Below are positions 1-11,423 of a stretch of 64,000 nt of DNA, in pieces. Made by a program: the position numbers and the translations under genes. The DNA comes from Byssothecium circinans. Taxonomy: Eukaryota > Ascomycota > Dothideomycetes > Pleosporales > Massarinaceae. The notes below the pieces were generated by a model. It made no database searches, was not told the DNA's origin, and worked only from the letters and a program-made list of their open reading frames with translations. The DNA is taken from positions 150,127-214,126 of the forward strand of contig ML977031.1 in assembly GCA_010015675.1 (NCBI GenBank), written 5' to 3'. How positions within the stretch are numbered: the stretch's first letter is position 1; every line of letters starts with the position of its first letter.

Positions 1-131
1 TTCGTCTCTTGAAGTGAGGTGGGCACAGGGATATCCGCAGTGTCAAGTTCAGTTAGCGACCCAGCGCTCTCGTCCTCGAAAATAGCCACTTGAGTACTCT
101 TAGGCGTTCTCTGAGTGTTGAAAGAAGTCAT
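1..131 (-). CDS. N-terminus of an unidentified protein running off the left edge
   Basis: An ATG at 131 opens a frame that stays open for 43 codons to the window edge (begins MTSFNTQRTPKST). It is rich in Thr, Ser, Glu and Asp, with no recognisable domain in the visible part. It would be the 5' end of a gene transcribed leftwards. The short length means chance cannot be excluded. Confidence 0.4.
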   Translation of the reverse strand, partial: MTSFNTQRTPKSTQVAIFEDESAGSLTELDTADIPVPTSLQET

Positions 132-3100
132 ATTAATCAAATCAAGCGATAAAAGTATAGTATTGTTAACGAAAACGTATTGCGCGGGATAATATGGGTG
201 TACAGAGAGCTGGCGACGGGAGAGTTGACGTCTCTCGTGTATCAAAAAGCTGAAACACCGACGGCATCATATTGAACACGTGACGAACAATTCACCAATC
301 AAATACTACTGTTTGGAATCAATTCTCCTAGGAATAGTATGGAGGGATTCCGGAAGGAGGTATTCCGGAGGTGGCGAAAGGAAATCCCTCCTTGCCTATC
401 ACTGATCGTAGATGATATCGATTGCGCGTCCGGCATGTCATTAGTAACAGTTGAACGGAATGTCGTCGTGCTTGCTAGCAGGCTTGGACCTATTTTCTAG
501 AGGATTTCGTCCAAAGCCCTTGAATCGCTGCTTCGATGCCTCGGAGGGCTCTTGTGCGCTCGTGTACCCAACTAGAGGTTCCAAAGCGCACCAGCTGCCA
601 GCCATGACATCCTATCAACGTAGGTTGTATGAGATGCATCGCGTTCTGCTCTCGGGTCCTTTCAAGCGATGCTAATGGAAGCCTTCGTATTGCGATCGCA
701 TCTCCTATGTCTTTTGGTGCCCGGAAATGGCGCCACGGTGATAGTCTGGGGCAGTGTCGAGCGGACTGGAGGCTGTTGAGGTAGGGTTAAGAATTACTGT
801 GTGATCGAGGGGAGTTGGAGCAAAGGAGCTTGAGAAAGCACCTCTCGAGAGATCGCGATTGTATTGAGTATCAGGCAGCAGCTGGGTTCGTGTAGAACGC
901 TTCGCCGTACTGGCAGGGGGTAAGCGCGGGCGCGAAGTGAAACTCACGTGCACCCAGCCACGCACAGCCTTCTTTCACCCACACCAAACCAAACACCCGG
1001 ATCAAAATGCATTGCAGAGACACAGCAAGGAATTTTCGTTGAACTGACTAAATTTTTTTTATCATGACAACGGCCTGTCCTCGGCGTGTTTGGAGTGCGT
1101 GCTTGTCCTACCCTTCTCGCACAGTACATGATTTAATTTTCTCACGATCTCGCGTCGTGATTGATGAATCACACGCGATCTGCTGCGATATAGGATTCCT
1201 TATTTGATTGCGTGACTGGAGAGAAAACCTAAAGAAGGAAAAATGTGCAACGTCTTGCCATTAACTTGTATTCTACCACGAGATTTGGGCAGATATACGT
1301 AGCCACAAAGAGCCTACATCCGCTCACCCTTTCTGCCCCTGCGCCATCTAATGTCCAGTCCTACCCTCGTCCTATGCACGCTCATGCTTGAAGGTGCAGC
1401 AGGCTGAACAAAGTCTGCCGACGCTGATTCCATCTCTGTATGCCACAATTGCTCGTCCCTGGGGAACCTGCAAACCAGCATTGCTGGAAGAAGCTTCCAC
1501 TACGTTTCCTTCGGGCGATATGATTTTGATTGTTGGAAGGGACTGGACACTAGCAGTGGCAGAAGCACTGGGTGAAGGTACTTCCTGCTTCATCCCTACC
1601 ACCTTCCCTTGGTTCGTGTGGGCGCTTGCTTTCGTAATGTCTTTCGTGATCGTGGGCGTATGAGATACGTCGCTGCTTCCATGTGAGCCGCGGGAAGAGG
1701 CTCAAACGAGCTGATCATCTAAAGGGTGGACTCACTTGACGCACTTGTAAGATGCGTCATCTCCTTGGGATGGAGGAGATGCCATTCTTGAAATTGATTA
1801 GAGCTTTTGGTGTGGAGGGCCAACGGGGAGCGGACGCTTTTGGTGACACGTTGAGAGCCAAATGCGATGCATTTATACACGCTTGGGGACTCGTAAACCT
1901 CGGCGTATAGCACTGTTGTCAAAATTCAAAAGATACAGCTCATCGCGCACTCTCGTCGAGAATGCCACCGAGCTGTACAATCGACAACGTCGTACAGCAT
2001 CGCCGATCATGCGCTCGACGATCAAGCTATATCATGAAGATTCAACAAGGGGAAGGCGGAACCTCGAAATGATGCCGGAAGTGCGCGCATGTCCATGGGA
2101 TAACTAATCTATATGACTGGGGTTGAAACGGGCCGAAGGAAGCTCGCGTATGTGTCATGGCTGGAGAGGACCACTCGGGATCGGTCCGTGACCACAACCC
2201 TGCGCTTACCGGTGAGCCGCGTAGGGTTTCGCGGTGATCCACAGGGACGACTTGGGTTGCGCCTATGTCCACCTTGGCCGTACATTGGCGGTGATTGTGA
2301 TTTTTTGCAATCCGGATAAAATAAGTAATTGACTTGAATGTTGGAGCTCTCCCAGATGTAAAAGTAGGAAGTGTCCCGCTTCCCCGGCGGTCGTGTGACG
2401 CACAACATCGACGAAATAGCAGATCTAGAACGGATGCCAACAATCCTCATTTCCCCACGTCTGTGTTCATCCGCCTTGAATGATAGCTTCCTCATGAAGT
2501 CATGATAAGGGCAGCGGGGAAGCACATGCAGGGGTCTCTGCATATCTCCATATAATTAGCTCGCACTTCATTCAAGGTATATGGGTCATTATCGACGTCG
2601 CACTCCGTGACTGTGTCAGCTGTATACAAGTAGAAATCCATGCTCAATGAGCTTGATAGGTTACAATGAAGTAAGAGTCAAGCGCCGTCCGTGTGGAAAT
2701 GCCGACGCCAAAATAGAGAAGCTTGGTGGGTGAAATAAGGCAAACGTTTCGGAGAAGATTACCCACTCAATTAAGCCCCCATAATTAGCTATGCAATAGG
2801 CGACGTCAGTTACCCAGCCACATCAGGGGTAATGTAGTACAAAATCCTTGGAACTTTCGGCCTCCAGTCCACAGAGTGAAATGACACGTAGTCACGCGGG
2901 CCAGCTACAGAACAGCATATCACTGGAACAACGGCCAGCTAGCGCAAGAGAACAAAGTAATTCCATTGTTGGCTATCCTTGCATACGGCGGCTACCACAA
3001 ATTTCACACTAAAGCATTGGTGTGGGTCCAATGTGCAGGCCGCACGTGCATCCGTTGAAGAACTGTCAATCTGTAGCCCCACCGAGAACGTCAACGAATT

Positions 3101-4338
3101 ACTCGCGGCAGAATTGTGGCAGAGCTTTGCCATTGGGTACACATAACGACGAGGAAGCTTCTGCTCTGATCGACTTCAGAAACAGGAGTGTGGTACGGAC
3201 ACGGGTGCGCTCGGCGAAGAGGCGCTGGTTCGCTATGAGAAGGATCAAACTAAACTTCTTGGAAGAGTCTTAACCATAGTTTTGGGGTGATTGCGCCATC
3301 GGTAGCGCTTTGGGTGTCAGCTGCGGGCTTGATGACACAACCGCGGGACCTGGATCATCATTCTTCCAATAGATCTATGCCCATAAGAGAGTTAAGCTCA
3401 TCAACGACTGAAGATAGAGTATTGGAGGGGTGTTAATGTTGAGATGTATGTACAAAACATTCGATTTTGGTGATTGACGCCCCTGTTGTGCAATTCGTTG
3501 ACCCTGACATCGCGACGAGCAACATTCTAGCGGTGGACAACAGAAATTCAATTAGAAAAATTAGATCCGACGTAAACGAAATGATGATTTCATGGATTAA
3601 TGTCTATGGCGCCTGAGAACGATGGGATTATTCGATGCTGACGAACTCAGCCAAGGCGCATTCGGACCATCCTGGTCACACATATCATCCCATTGCCCTT
3701 ATGAGCATGGATACTTTGCATAACCTCAGGCATGTATGTAGTGGCAGAGGTCCTTTCCTTTATTCCTTTTGCATCCGTTACTTGCCTATTCTTAGATAGA
3801 AGAAGCAGAAGCAACCCGTATAATGCAGTCGACAATTTCTCGAAGATATTACTCGGCTGTCATAAAGAGAGGATCATGCAGCAACAGAAGCGTGTTGAAC
3901 ATCTTTCGCAATCGAGGATCATTCCATCATCCTTTTTTCAGTGATCCATTACAAGAAGCTGTTGCCTAGAATCCCCTGCAGGCAACCCAGCTCGGAGTTC
4001 TGTACCAAGGATTAGAATCAGCGGGCCACTTTGGGCGGTCTCATGTGTTGGTAGATCCCAAATACTGCTAGTAAAACTATAAAAAATGCAGGCTTCAGAA
4101 GCGAGAAGTCTTCGCATGAGTGCTAACTCTGGCGATAGCAGCATGCGCAGGTGCAATGCTTCTATGCAGAGGCGGGCAATTCTTTCTGCCTCGCAGCCTG
4201 ATTGAGTCTGCGCCCCCTCACACGATGCACGCCGAGGAGAGGTTGGTGGATAGCCGGAACGACAAACGAAGCGAAGAAAGCGACGAGCTGTCAAATTGTA
4301 TCAAGTGTACGTATGATATACTTATCCGTATGTGTACA

Positions 4339-4981
4339 TTAAGATACGGAAGTGGACAGTGAATTAACCTTCTCAAATTCCTCTATCCCTCGCATTAGAC
4401 CGCATAGTTGCTTAAGAGCATCTGTATTGGGATCGCAAGAATGGGGACTACTGCTAGGAGCCCACAAACGTTGATAATCTGCGACTGAACATTGTGTGGC
4501 TTCCGTCAGCCCCTTAGCAACCTTGAGAAGGCTTGATAAAGGAGTTGCAACGCCCTTTTCTTAGAAGTATTTTGCAACTTCATCGACAGTCTTGGGAGCC
4601 CGAGGTATTAATAGATGGTAGGTAGAAGGTAGCAGTTGCTGGCACTCGTCCTGCGTTCCTCGGCCCAAAAAGTTCTGGAAAGCCTGCTGTAAAACCTGCG
4701 CGGCAATGAGCGTGCCTTCCTATCCCCAAAAGAAAACGACCTACTTCAGAGCGAACAACTTGGGCTGGTGAGAACGAAGCTAGCAGCGTCACTAGCTGCT
4801 TCTCCTCGTCCATGTGCGACATTCGGGCGAGTGCGTGGAGGTTCCGCGGGTCTTGCCTGTTTGGGACTTCATCTCGATCATTCGAGACGAGATACCAAAG
4901 CGGTAACCGACTTGCTTGGCCCCTGAGGAACGCCACCGGGAGTGTCCACTCGAGTCCGGCCATAGCGCAAACCCTATACAT
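4339..4981 (-). pseudogene. Decayed protein-coding gene, function unknown
   Basis: A minus-strand frame from 4981 reads as plausible protein (for example LASFSPAQVVRSEVGRFLLG) to about 4720. The sense then continues in another frame (TLIAAQVLQQAFQNFLGRG, then PKTVDEVAKYF) to a stop at 4339-4341. That gives one frameshift near 4715-4725. There is also an in-frame TAA at 4561-4563 where a CAA codon would fit. Both segments have balanced, protein-like composition over more than 200 codons, unlike neighbouring ORFs. I do not recognise the family. A spliced gene is possible, but the TAA and frame change argue for a relic. The ATG upstream at 4981 is not supported as a true start. Confidence 0.45.
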
Positions 4982-5683
4982 CCCTGCATGACCCGCGGAA
5001 GCAGGGCGTTTGTGCTAGGCCAACAACGGGACATGGGTTGTCTCGGGATGGGGGGAAGGGCGGGGGGCACATTCCTTCCGCCGACGGCAGGAGGCGTCTG
5101 TTAACCAGTGAGGGGAACGGGCTAGGAAAATTTCCAACTTCTATTGTTGCATTCATATCTACCCTCGGGATCATAGGCTATGGCCACTCTGTCTGATTGA
5201 GAATCCTTGGAAGTGAAAGATCGCTTTGGTGCTGATCTGTTCTGGTGGAATTGATGCGCTGTAGACGTAGCGCAGGGTGTACAGCATTTTCCCAATACAA
5301 AGCCATGCTTCCGAAATCAAGAGGAACAAGTTGGCGAGGGGCTCTTTCATTTAGGTACGCAAATTACTCAGGTGGTCACTCATGGCTTATTCCCCATTAC
5401 ATTGGTTAGCTATGAAGCCTCGATTGGTACCTTACGTTCAATTGGCTTCGGCCGAGAAAGATCTTGGGGGTTTTCAACTGTCCACGGTGGCGTTGCAAAT
5501 GGAAGTGCGCAGAACTGGACACCGCGCCAAGGCAACTGAGCTGTTGAATCTAGAAGGGCTCCAAAAGTTCTTCTGTTTTGGTACCGGTATTTTTGTAATT
5601 ATTCTTAAGCATCTTTGTCGGAAATACGCAGTCCTTCTACCTCTTTCGTGAAAAGATGTGGCCATCTGCTGTTGACTCTGTGG

Positions 5684-5721
5684 TCGACTTTGCGGTCGAC
5701 TTTGCGGTCGACTTTGCAGAT
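5684..5721. repeat. 12-bp tandem repeat, three copies
   Basis: The unit GGTCGACTTTGC is repeated three times head to tail. No function is evident. Confidence 0.8.
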
Positions 5722-6992
5722 CGGCCTGAGTATGCCACAATTTGCGCACGGAAATCTTAGTTTTATTCCGTAGTGGTCCATTGGTTGAAGGCTCGCATCA
5801 ATCGAGAGTAATCCGACCCGCAGGCTCAGGTGCGTCAATAGTGTGTTTCCGTGAGTTCTAAACGAAGTATCTCTAATGATGACGCGGAAATCTTCATACA
5901 ATGATAATCTGCTTCACCGGTAAGCCAACAGGCTCCACCAATCCTCATATTGCCATAACCCGAATGCGAAATATGGAGATTTTCTTCATGCCTTTGGAAG
6001 ATGGGGTAAAAGCCGAGGACTTCATATTGTCCGGATTTCTTTAAATCCCAAATTGATACCATTGATGTGTTACGAGCTAAGACCTCAAACAGTTTACCAC
6101 TACGGACAAAAAATGCCTTTGTTCGCTTATCAATCACGTTTCAAGCCGATTGAAGACGCTTTTCCAATGTCCTTCCCATCCGCCCATGGCAAGGGTTGTT
6201 CGCCAGGTGGCGGTTTAAGACTTTGCTCTGTAGAAGGTGACAGCACAGTATCGCTTTGCGTGGACTTTTGGGGATCTGGAAGTTCTGGATTGTTTGAAGG
6301 TGATTCGCGGCTGCAGGTGAATGTGCTGGTAATCGAAGGCGGTGATAGCATGCATCTATTGGTACGTGAGTGTTGGGAATGCCTTTGATCCGATCAGATG
6401 AATCGCAAAGAGTTTGACGTACTCTGGTAGCTGCTGGACGGTAGCACTGCAGACAGAATGCCCCGTGGTAGACATGTTGGGTCCAAGGTGTATATATATA
6501 AGAGTGTAGTACGAGAACAGGTATTTAAAAGACGTATGGTGAAGTTACTCTGTTAATGGCGTGGGACTCGCGGTTTATATGCTGACAGCGCGGACACTCT
6601 AGGGCCAAAAGATTTTGCCAAAAATTTACCATTCGGATGTCCATCAAATCGCTTCGATGGTAACCGATGGTCCCGATCTCTCGTTTTATCCAACGTGCGG
6701 GGCGCGCTCATAAGTATCCCTCTCCCCAGTCACCCCCAGGTGCCTCACATGCCGCTTTCACTTCAATTGGCTGGAGTCGTGCGAGGGCGACTAAAAGGCT
6801 GCTTAAACGCGCCTCAGGCTGCACAAATAGAGAGCTCCCTGTTATGTATCATACGAATGTGAAAGATGCTCTATCTCGAAGGCATTCTTGTCCTCCTCCT
6901 TGCGGCGCACCTAATGCACCTGGACACATTAGTATGACTTCAAGATGCTTGTGGCTGACAGCATTGAAGCTATGGGCAGGAAAGTAAAATTG

Positions 6993-7049
6993 ATGTACGG
7001 AGGTGATTAGCAAGAACGAGGGCCAGTGGTCTGTGCCCCTGATGTAGGG
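6993..7049 (+). repeat. Dispersed repeat A, copy 1
   Basis: About 57 bp (ATGTACGGAGGTG ... GTGGTCTGTGCCCCTGA) recur at 20725-20782 with only a handful of differences. They sit at the start of a TA-rich stretch running to about 7330. This is probably a fragment of a degraded transposable element. Confidence 0.7.
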
Positions 7050-8472
7050 CTAAGTGTGAGCCGAATAGCCTAGCTGCGTGTGAACGGTGTGATTATAGCT
7101 TTCATCAGGTAACAATACAACGGCGAGCCCTAAAGAGCCCTAGCGAGGAGGGATTACTATATAATAGGAGACTGTAAGGAGAGGATAATAAAAGAGGCTA
7201 CCTATAGATTTTGATTTACCTTTAAACGCCTATTGTAGTGGAGATATATAGTTACGTATATTTACTGTCTACGCGACTATGTTTGGTGCTACTCGGGTTT
7301 ATTTGGCCGCTATTCAGCTCTACTTTAGGGATACAGACAACAGGCCATCGTTCTTGTTAAGCACCTCTATACCAAAATGGGTATACGTTTGTCCTAGGGC
7401 TTGTTAGGCGGTGTGGATTCAAAGGTCTCTCGGCAAAAGTTGGCGACTCACAACACCGACACTAGCATCGAGCACGAGCCTTTCACTGTGCACTTCACCG
7501 GTGTGGGAGCTTGGCATTCCTTGGACGGCACGTCCCGGTTTTAACCAATTGGATTGCCCTAAGCCCCCTACGGAGGCCTATGAGTTAGCTTAGTAGCCCC
7601 GTTTTAACCCTGTAGAGCGTAGTTTAGCGGAATTGTGGGGGTATGGTAAGGGGGATTAGCAAATTAGACGCATATCTGACTTGGTTAATCATTGAGAGAA
7701 CCGCGCTAGGCTCCCGAGCAGGGGGTGGCACTCACGCGCACGTGACGCCAGTCCACCGTATCCACTACGCTCCGCGAGTACTTACTGTACAAGGGGAAGC
7801 GAGAGGACCACGGACGTACAGTAGGGATGGGGCGGGAAGGAATGCGAACAGGATTTACAGGGGTATACGGTATACGGTTGAGACGGGCACGAGCCACGAA
7901 AATCTCTTTTTATGATCCCAGTGTCAGTAATGAAAGAGGATTGGGGCAATAACTGCTAACTGGCTTCCAGACGTCATATCAAAAGATGCAGTATTTACAT
8001 CATCTGATCTATAAGACATGTGACGTCTAATAGTCACCACGTCTTCGGTTGGGGCAATGAACGAACTTTATGAAAGTGAAGGCCACAACACCCAACTAGG
8101 CACCAGTTTTGGAGGGTTAGGAGCGCGCAGACCGACTTTACTGACAAGATATGGAAGCGTATATCCTAATACCAGACCTCTGCCTTCCAATACAAAAATC
8201 TATCAAACAAATACGCAAGCATCAAAGAGTCCAGGCGCACGAAGACATGCAGGGTGAAGCATGGTAAAAACTAAGCGTGAAACCTTAAAAGACGCATCTG
8301 AACACAATTGCGTTAGAGCGGAGATATGCACCCGGCAAGCCGCTGCGCTACCCAGCCGCAGATCCATCAATACCGTAAAACTTGCGTATTACGCCCTGGG
8401 CGTTTAACCAAATTGGTTGTTTTGAGACGCCTCGGGGACTGGGCGTAATAAAGAGCCTGGGCGTATTTCCCC

Positions 8473-8490
8473 GGGGGGGGGGGGGGGGGG
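8473..8490 (+). repeat. 18-base poly-G run
   Basis: Eighteen consecutive G residues follow CCCC and precede CGTAATAC. Short GGGCGTAATA/GGGCGTATT motifs flank it. The length may be polymorphic or an assembly artefact. Confidence 0.9.
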
Positions 8491-9169
8491 CGTAATACAC
8501 AATCTTTACCGTGCATAACACACACGGATCATCGCGGAGATGGTTTTGCAACATTAACGAGATGTTTCGGCAGACGATCATCCTCGCAGACAGAGAGCTG
8601 CAGCTGCATTAGAAGCAGTGACCGCCGAGAGAGAAAAATGGAGGAACATGATTGTAATGGTCGAAGTAGACGATTGACATGAAAGACATGGGAACAGGCG
8701 CATACGCCGCCTTCAACATTTTAAAGGAACAAACAGTGACGGCATGAGGACGTCCCGAGGGAATCCATGCAGATGCTAGGGCTTCGTTCTATTGGCAAAG
8801 CAGAGTAAAACTTTTTTTCGAAGCAGTATGGGGTCATAGAATCGTTCACCCGATTTCGCGTAACACACGAATACTACGGTGAAGGGTGCGTTTATGCGTT
8901 GTTGCATGGCCTGAGACTGTGTGTGGATGTACGGAAAGCTGATTGCCCCTTTGCGCTGGCCAGGACCGCTGGGATGTAGGAATTGTGTTGGCGCGAAGCC
9001 TGGGCTGTCTGAGCCACCGCGTGGCCCTTAATGCAGTGAATTCCGAGTGATTATCGCATATATCTTGAGACCAGAAAACAACCAGTGCAAGAAACGTGCC
9101 CTACTCTGGAAGAGCCCGCCGTTTTCATCTCCACATCCAACGTGTCGAGTCCCTAGCCCCCAGCCGCAT

Positions 9170-10616
9170 TCACCTGGACTGTCTGAGTATCCACTCATCC
9201 TCTGCCAGCTCCCTGGCGGAGCTGCGCTTTTCCGGTTCCCACTGTAGCATCTTCCGCATAAATCTTAGGAAACAGTCGCTTTCTTCTTTTTCATCTTCTC
9301 CCTGGAGAGATGTTTCCCTTTGCTCGAGTGGTGCTGATTCCGGAACGGGGATCCCCCCACAAAATTCACCTGCGAAAAATGCGTCGTTAGAAAAATGAAT
9401 CCACTAGAAAAGTCTGCTACCAACTATAGAGCACGCAACCCACCAGTAGCAGAAAAGAATTTATTTCTTAGGTTTGCCCGGGCAAGTAGACTTGGTGGAG
9501 GAGGCCCAAGAAGAGCTATCATCTCAGCGAGATGGGCACGTCCCCGGTATGTCTCATGCTCCGGATCTTGGCCGGTGAATAGGTGCTCGCCTTCGAAGAG
9601 GTCCCAAATCTAGAAGTGAAAGAGACGTGTCAGTTAATGCGCACTTATTCAAGCTATCGACACTTACCACGCATCCCACATTCCATATGTCAACGCTATA
9701 TGTCCACGGAATATCCAGGATGACTTCTGGAGCTCTATAGACATTAGGCTGGATATCTTCCCGGTGCTCGGCCCCGTCATCTAGTGGCACGGCTGAGCCG
9801 AGGTCACATAGCACAGGCGCACCGACATCTTTCGGCATGTTAAACTCGCGGGATAGGTAGATAGTTCTTCCATCAAGCTCTTTCCTCGGGCAAGGCTCCT
9901 CGAGCTCCTCCTGTTCGAACGCAATAAGCACGGACTTGTCTGCTCCGAGCAGTATGTTAGCCTCCTTGATATCAGTGTGTGCGACGTGGCACTCTCTGTG
10001 CAGAAGGTCCAGGGCCTGAAAGAGGCGCTTGAGCACATATGCCACAACCGGCTTTGGTAACCTCCGCACGGGATTGCGATGTCTAAGATCAAGCACGCTC
10101 TCCCAGAGTGGTGGATGGACGAGGCACCGGTGCTTCCCCTCGGGGCCATCGACATCAAAGGAGTCGAGCAGCGGTCGGACGGCACTGCGGCCTGGGGAGT
10201 TCTTGGGGGTGCTCTCGATGCGCTTGTAAATGTTGAGCTCGTTATCCAGCTCACTCCCCATAGGCTCAGCGTTGATGAAAAGCTTGAGAGTGACGTGCCG
10301 ACATTGGCTAAAAAGTAAAAAACCGAATGAGCAGGCGCCATGCAGGGAAAGGAGATGCGCCTCACTTTAGATCCCGTGCTAGCCACACGGTTGACGTGGC
10401 TCCAAACCCCAGTTTTCCCACGACCTGATAGCGCTCCCGGAATGTTTTGCCAATCTGGACAGGATAGTACCGTGACGCGACATAGTCCGGGAGGGTCTCC
10501 TCTTCGATATTTTTGTCTACGGGAATAGGGACGAAACCTTTGCTTGGAAAGGTAAGCGGTTTCCACGAGCGGCCGAAGAGCGGCCTCCACGCACGGCTGA
10601 GAAGTGACGTAGCCAT
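9170..10616 (-). CDS. SRPK-type serine/threonine protein kinase
   Basis: Four exons: 10616-10366, 10307-9668, 9609-9444 and 9369-9170, giving 418 aa. SR-protein kinases phosphorylate arginine/serine-rich splicing proteins. The glycine loop (GKLGFGATSTVWLARDL) spans the first splice site region, followed by VTLKLF with the ATP-binding Lys. The catalytic loop is HTDIKEANILL, a variant of HRD. The Mg-binding motif is CDLGSA, the activation end YRAPEVIL, and the SRPK hallmark DIWNVGCVIWDLFEG crosses the third junction. The last exon ends in LRFMRKMLQWEP, also typical. The spacer between lobes is short, as in many fungal SRPK-like paralogues. The ATG at 10616 was chosen as the first true ATG. The kinase fold is certain; substrates are inferred from family. 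Confidence 0.9.
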
Positions 10617-11423
10617 AACTATTACATGAATATGCAAACAGATTCCTTAAATTACCGAATGCGATACTCTCGTCTAGAAAGCAAAAAGGCGGTCATTCAT
10701 AAGGCAGCCTTAGCACTGTAGCTCTGCATCGGCTCTAAAGAACGATGAAATTTAAAATAGAATGTAAGAGAAATGAAAGAAGAACATAAAATCGCAACTT
10801 TAGAAACAAAGTGCTCGAGGCACCTGAATTCCAGAGAGAGTTAAAATTTAATGGCTTCTTAAGAGAGGAAAGTAAGAAAGGCGACGAAAGGCGAGGGCTA
10901 GCGGGTGGGATTAACGCAAAAGCAACAAGATTGGGTTAAAGAAACTTCCCGACTTGCCGATAGCAGCGACAAAAAATAGCAGTGAGGAAGAGCGATGAAA
11001 GGGCTCATGCATGTACAGGCGTTTCGATCTGGTGTGGGAAGGTGAGACAAAGGAATTACGAAGGAAGCGAAGTTGAGGTTTTATAAGTATTGGGTGACGT
11101 AAGCGAGCCACTTACCCGAACAGGATAAGCTTGAGGTAGATTTCCCGTCAACAGCTTTACGACTCAAGGAGATGAAGGTCCAAGCTGGACGCGGTTATTT
11201 ATAGCGACATTATTAAAAAAATGTTCAGAAGGTGGAGTCACTTTTGATACCTAGTCCCACGGATACTCCACTTGGGTTACCGATGACGCTTAACCGTATT
11301 TAGATGGCGCGATTAGTGGGGATCCGATATGCGGCTATCGAGCAGGGATGATAAGCGTCCGACATCCCGCGGTGATCAATGCAAAAATTATTCCACCTCC
11401 TAACAGCAATTGCATACTACACG
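10617..11423. other. Divergent intergenic region
   Basis: It separates the leftward kinase from the rightward acetoacetyl-CoA synthetase and must hold both promoters. I see no ORF, repeat or RNA gene in it. Confidence 0.6.

Larger units (their letters stand above)
132..9169. other. Gene-poor 9-kb stretch with decayed sequence
   Basis: No intact multi-domain gene was found here. ORFs are short, overlap on both strands and rarely begin with ATG. Three minus-strand stretches read more like protein than noise. One is at 4339-4981 (listed separately). One is at about 1372-1690, a Ser/Thr-rich frame with no clear start. One is at about 5835-6140, with aromatic-rich residues such as GQYEVLGFYPIFQRH, no ATG and a stop just upstream. 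Around 7.0-7.3 kb the sequence becomes TA-rich and carries a short dispersed repeat. An 18-base G run lies near 8.48 kb. This looks like old, mutated accessory sequence. Confidence 0.6.

Noticed and set aside
2042..2543. Overlapping 130-144 codon ORFs on the minus strand
   Set aside because: Two frames overlap fully, composition is Arg/Pro/Ser-biased and no homologous motif is visible.
9781..10590. A 269-codon minus-strand ORF overlapping the kinase in another frame
   Set aside because: It is a shadow of the kinase exons; it spans a real intron and has no domain motifs.
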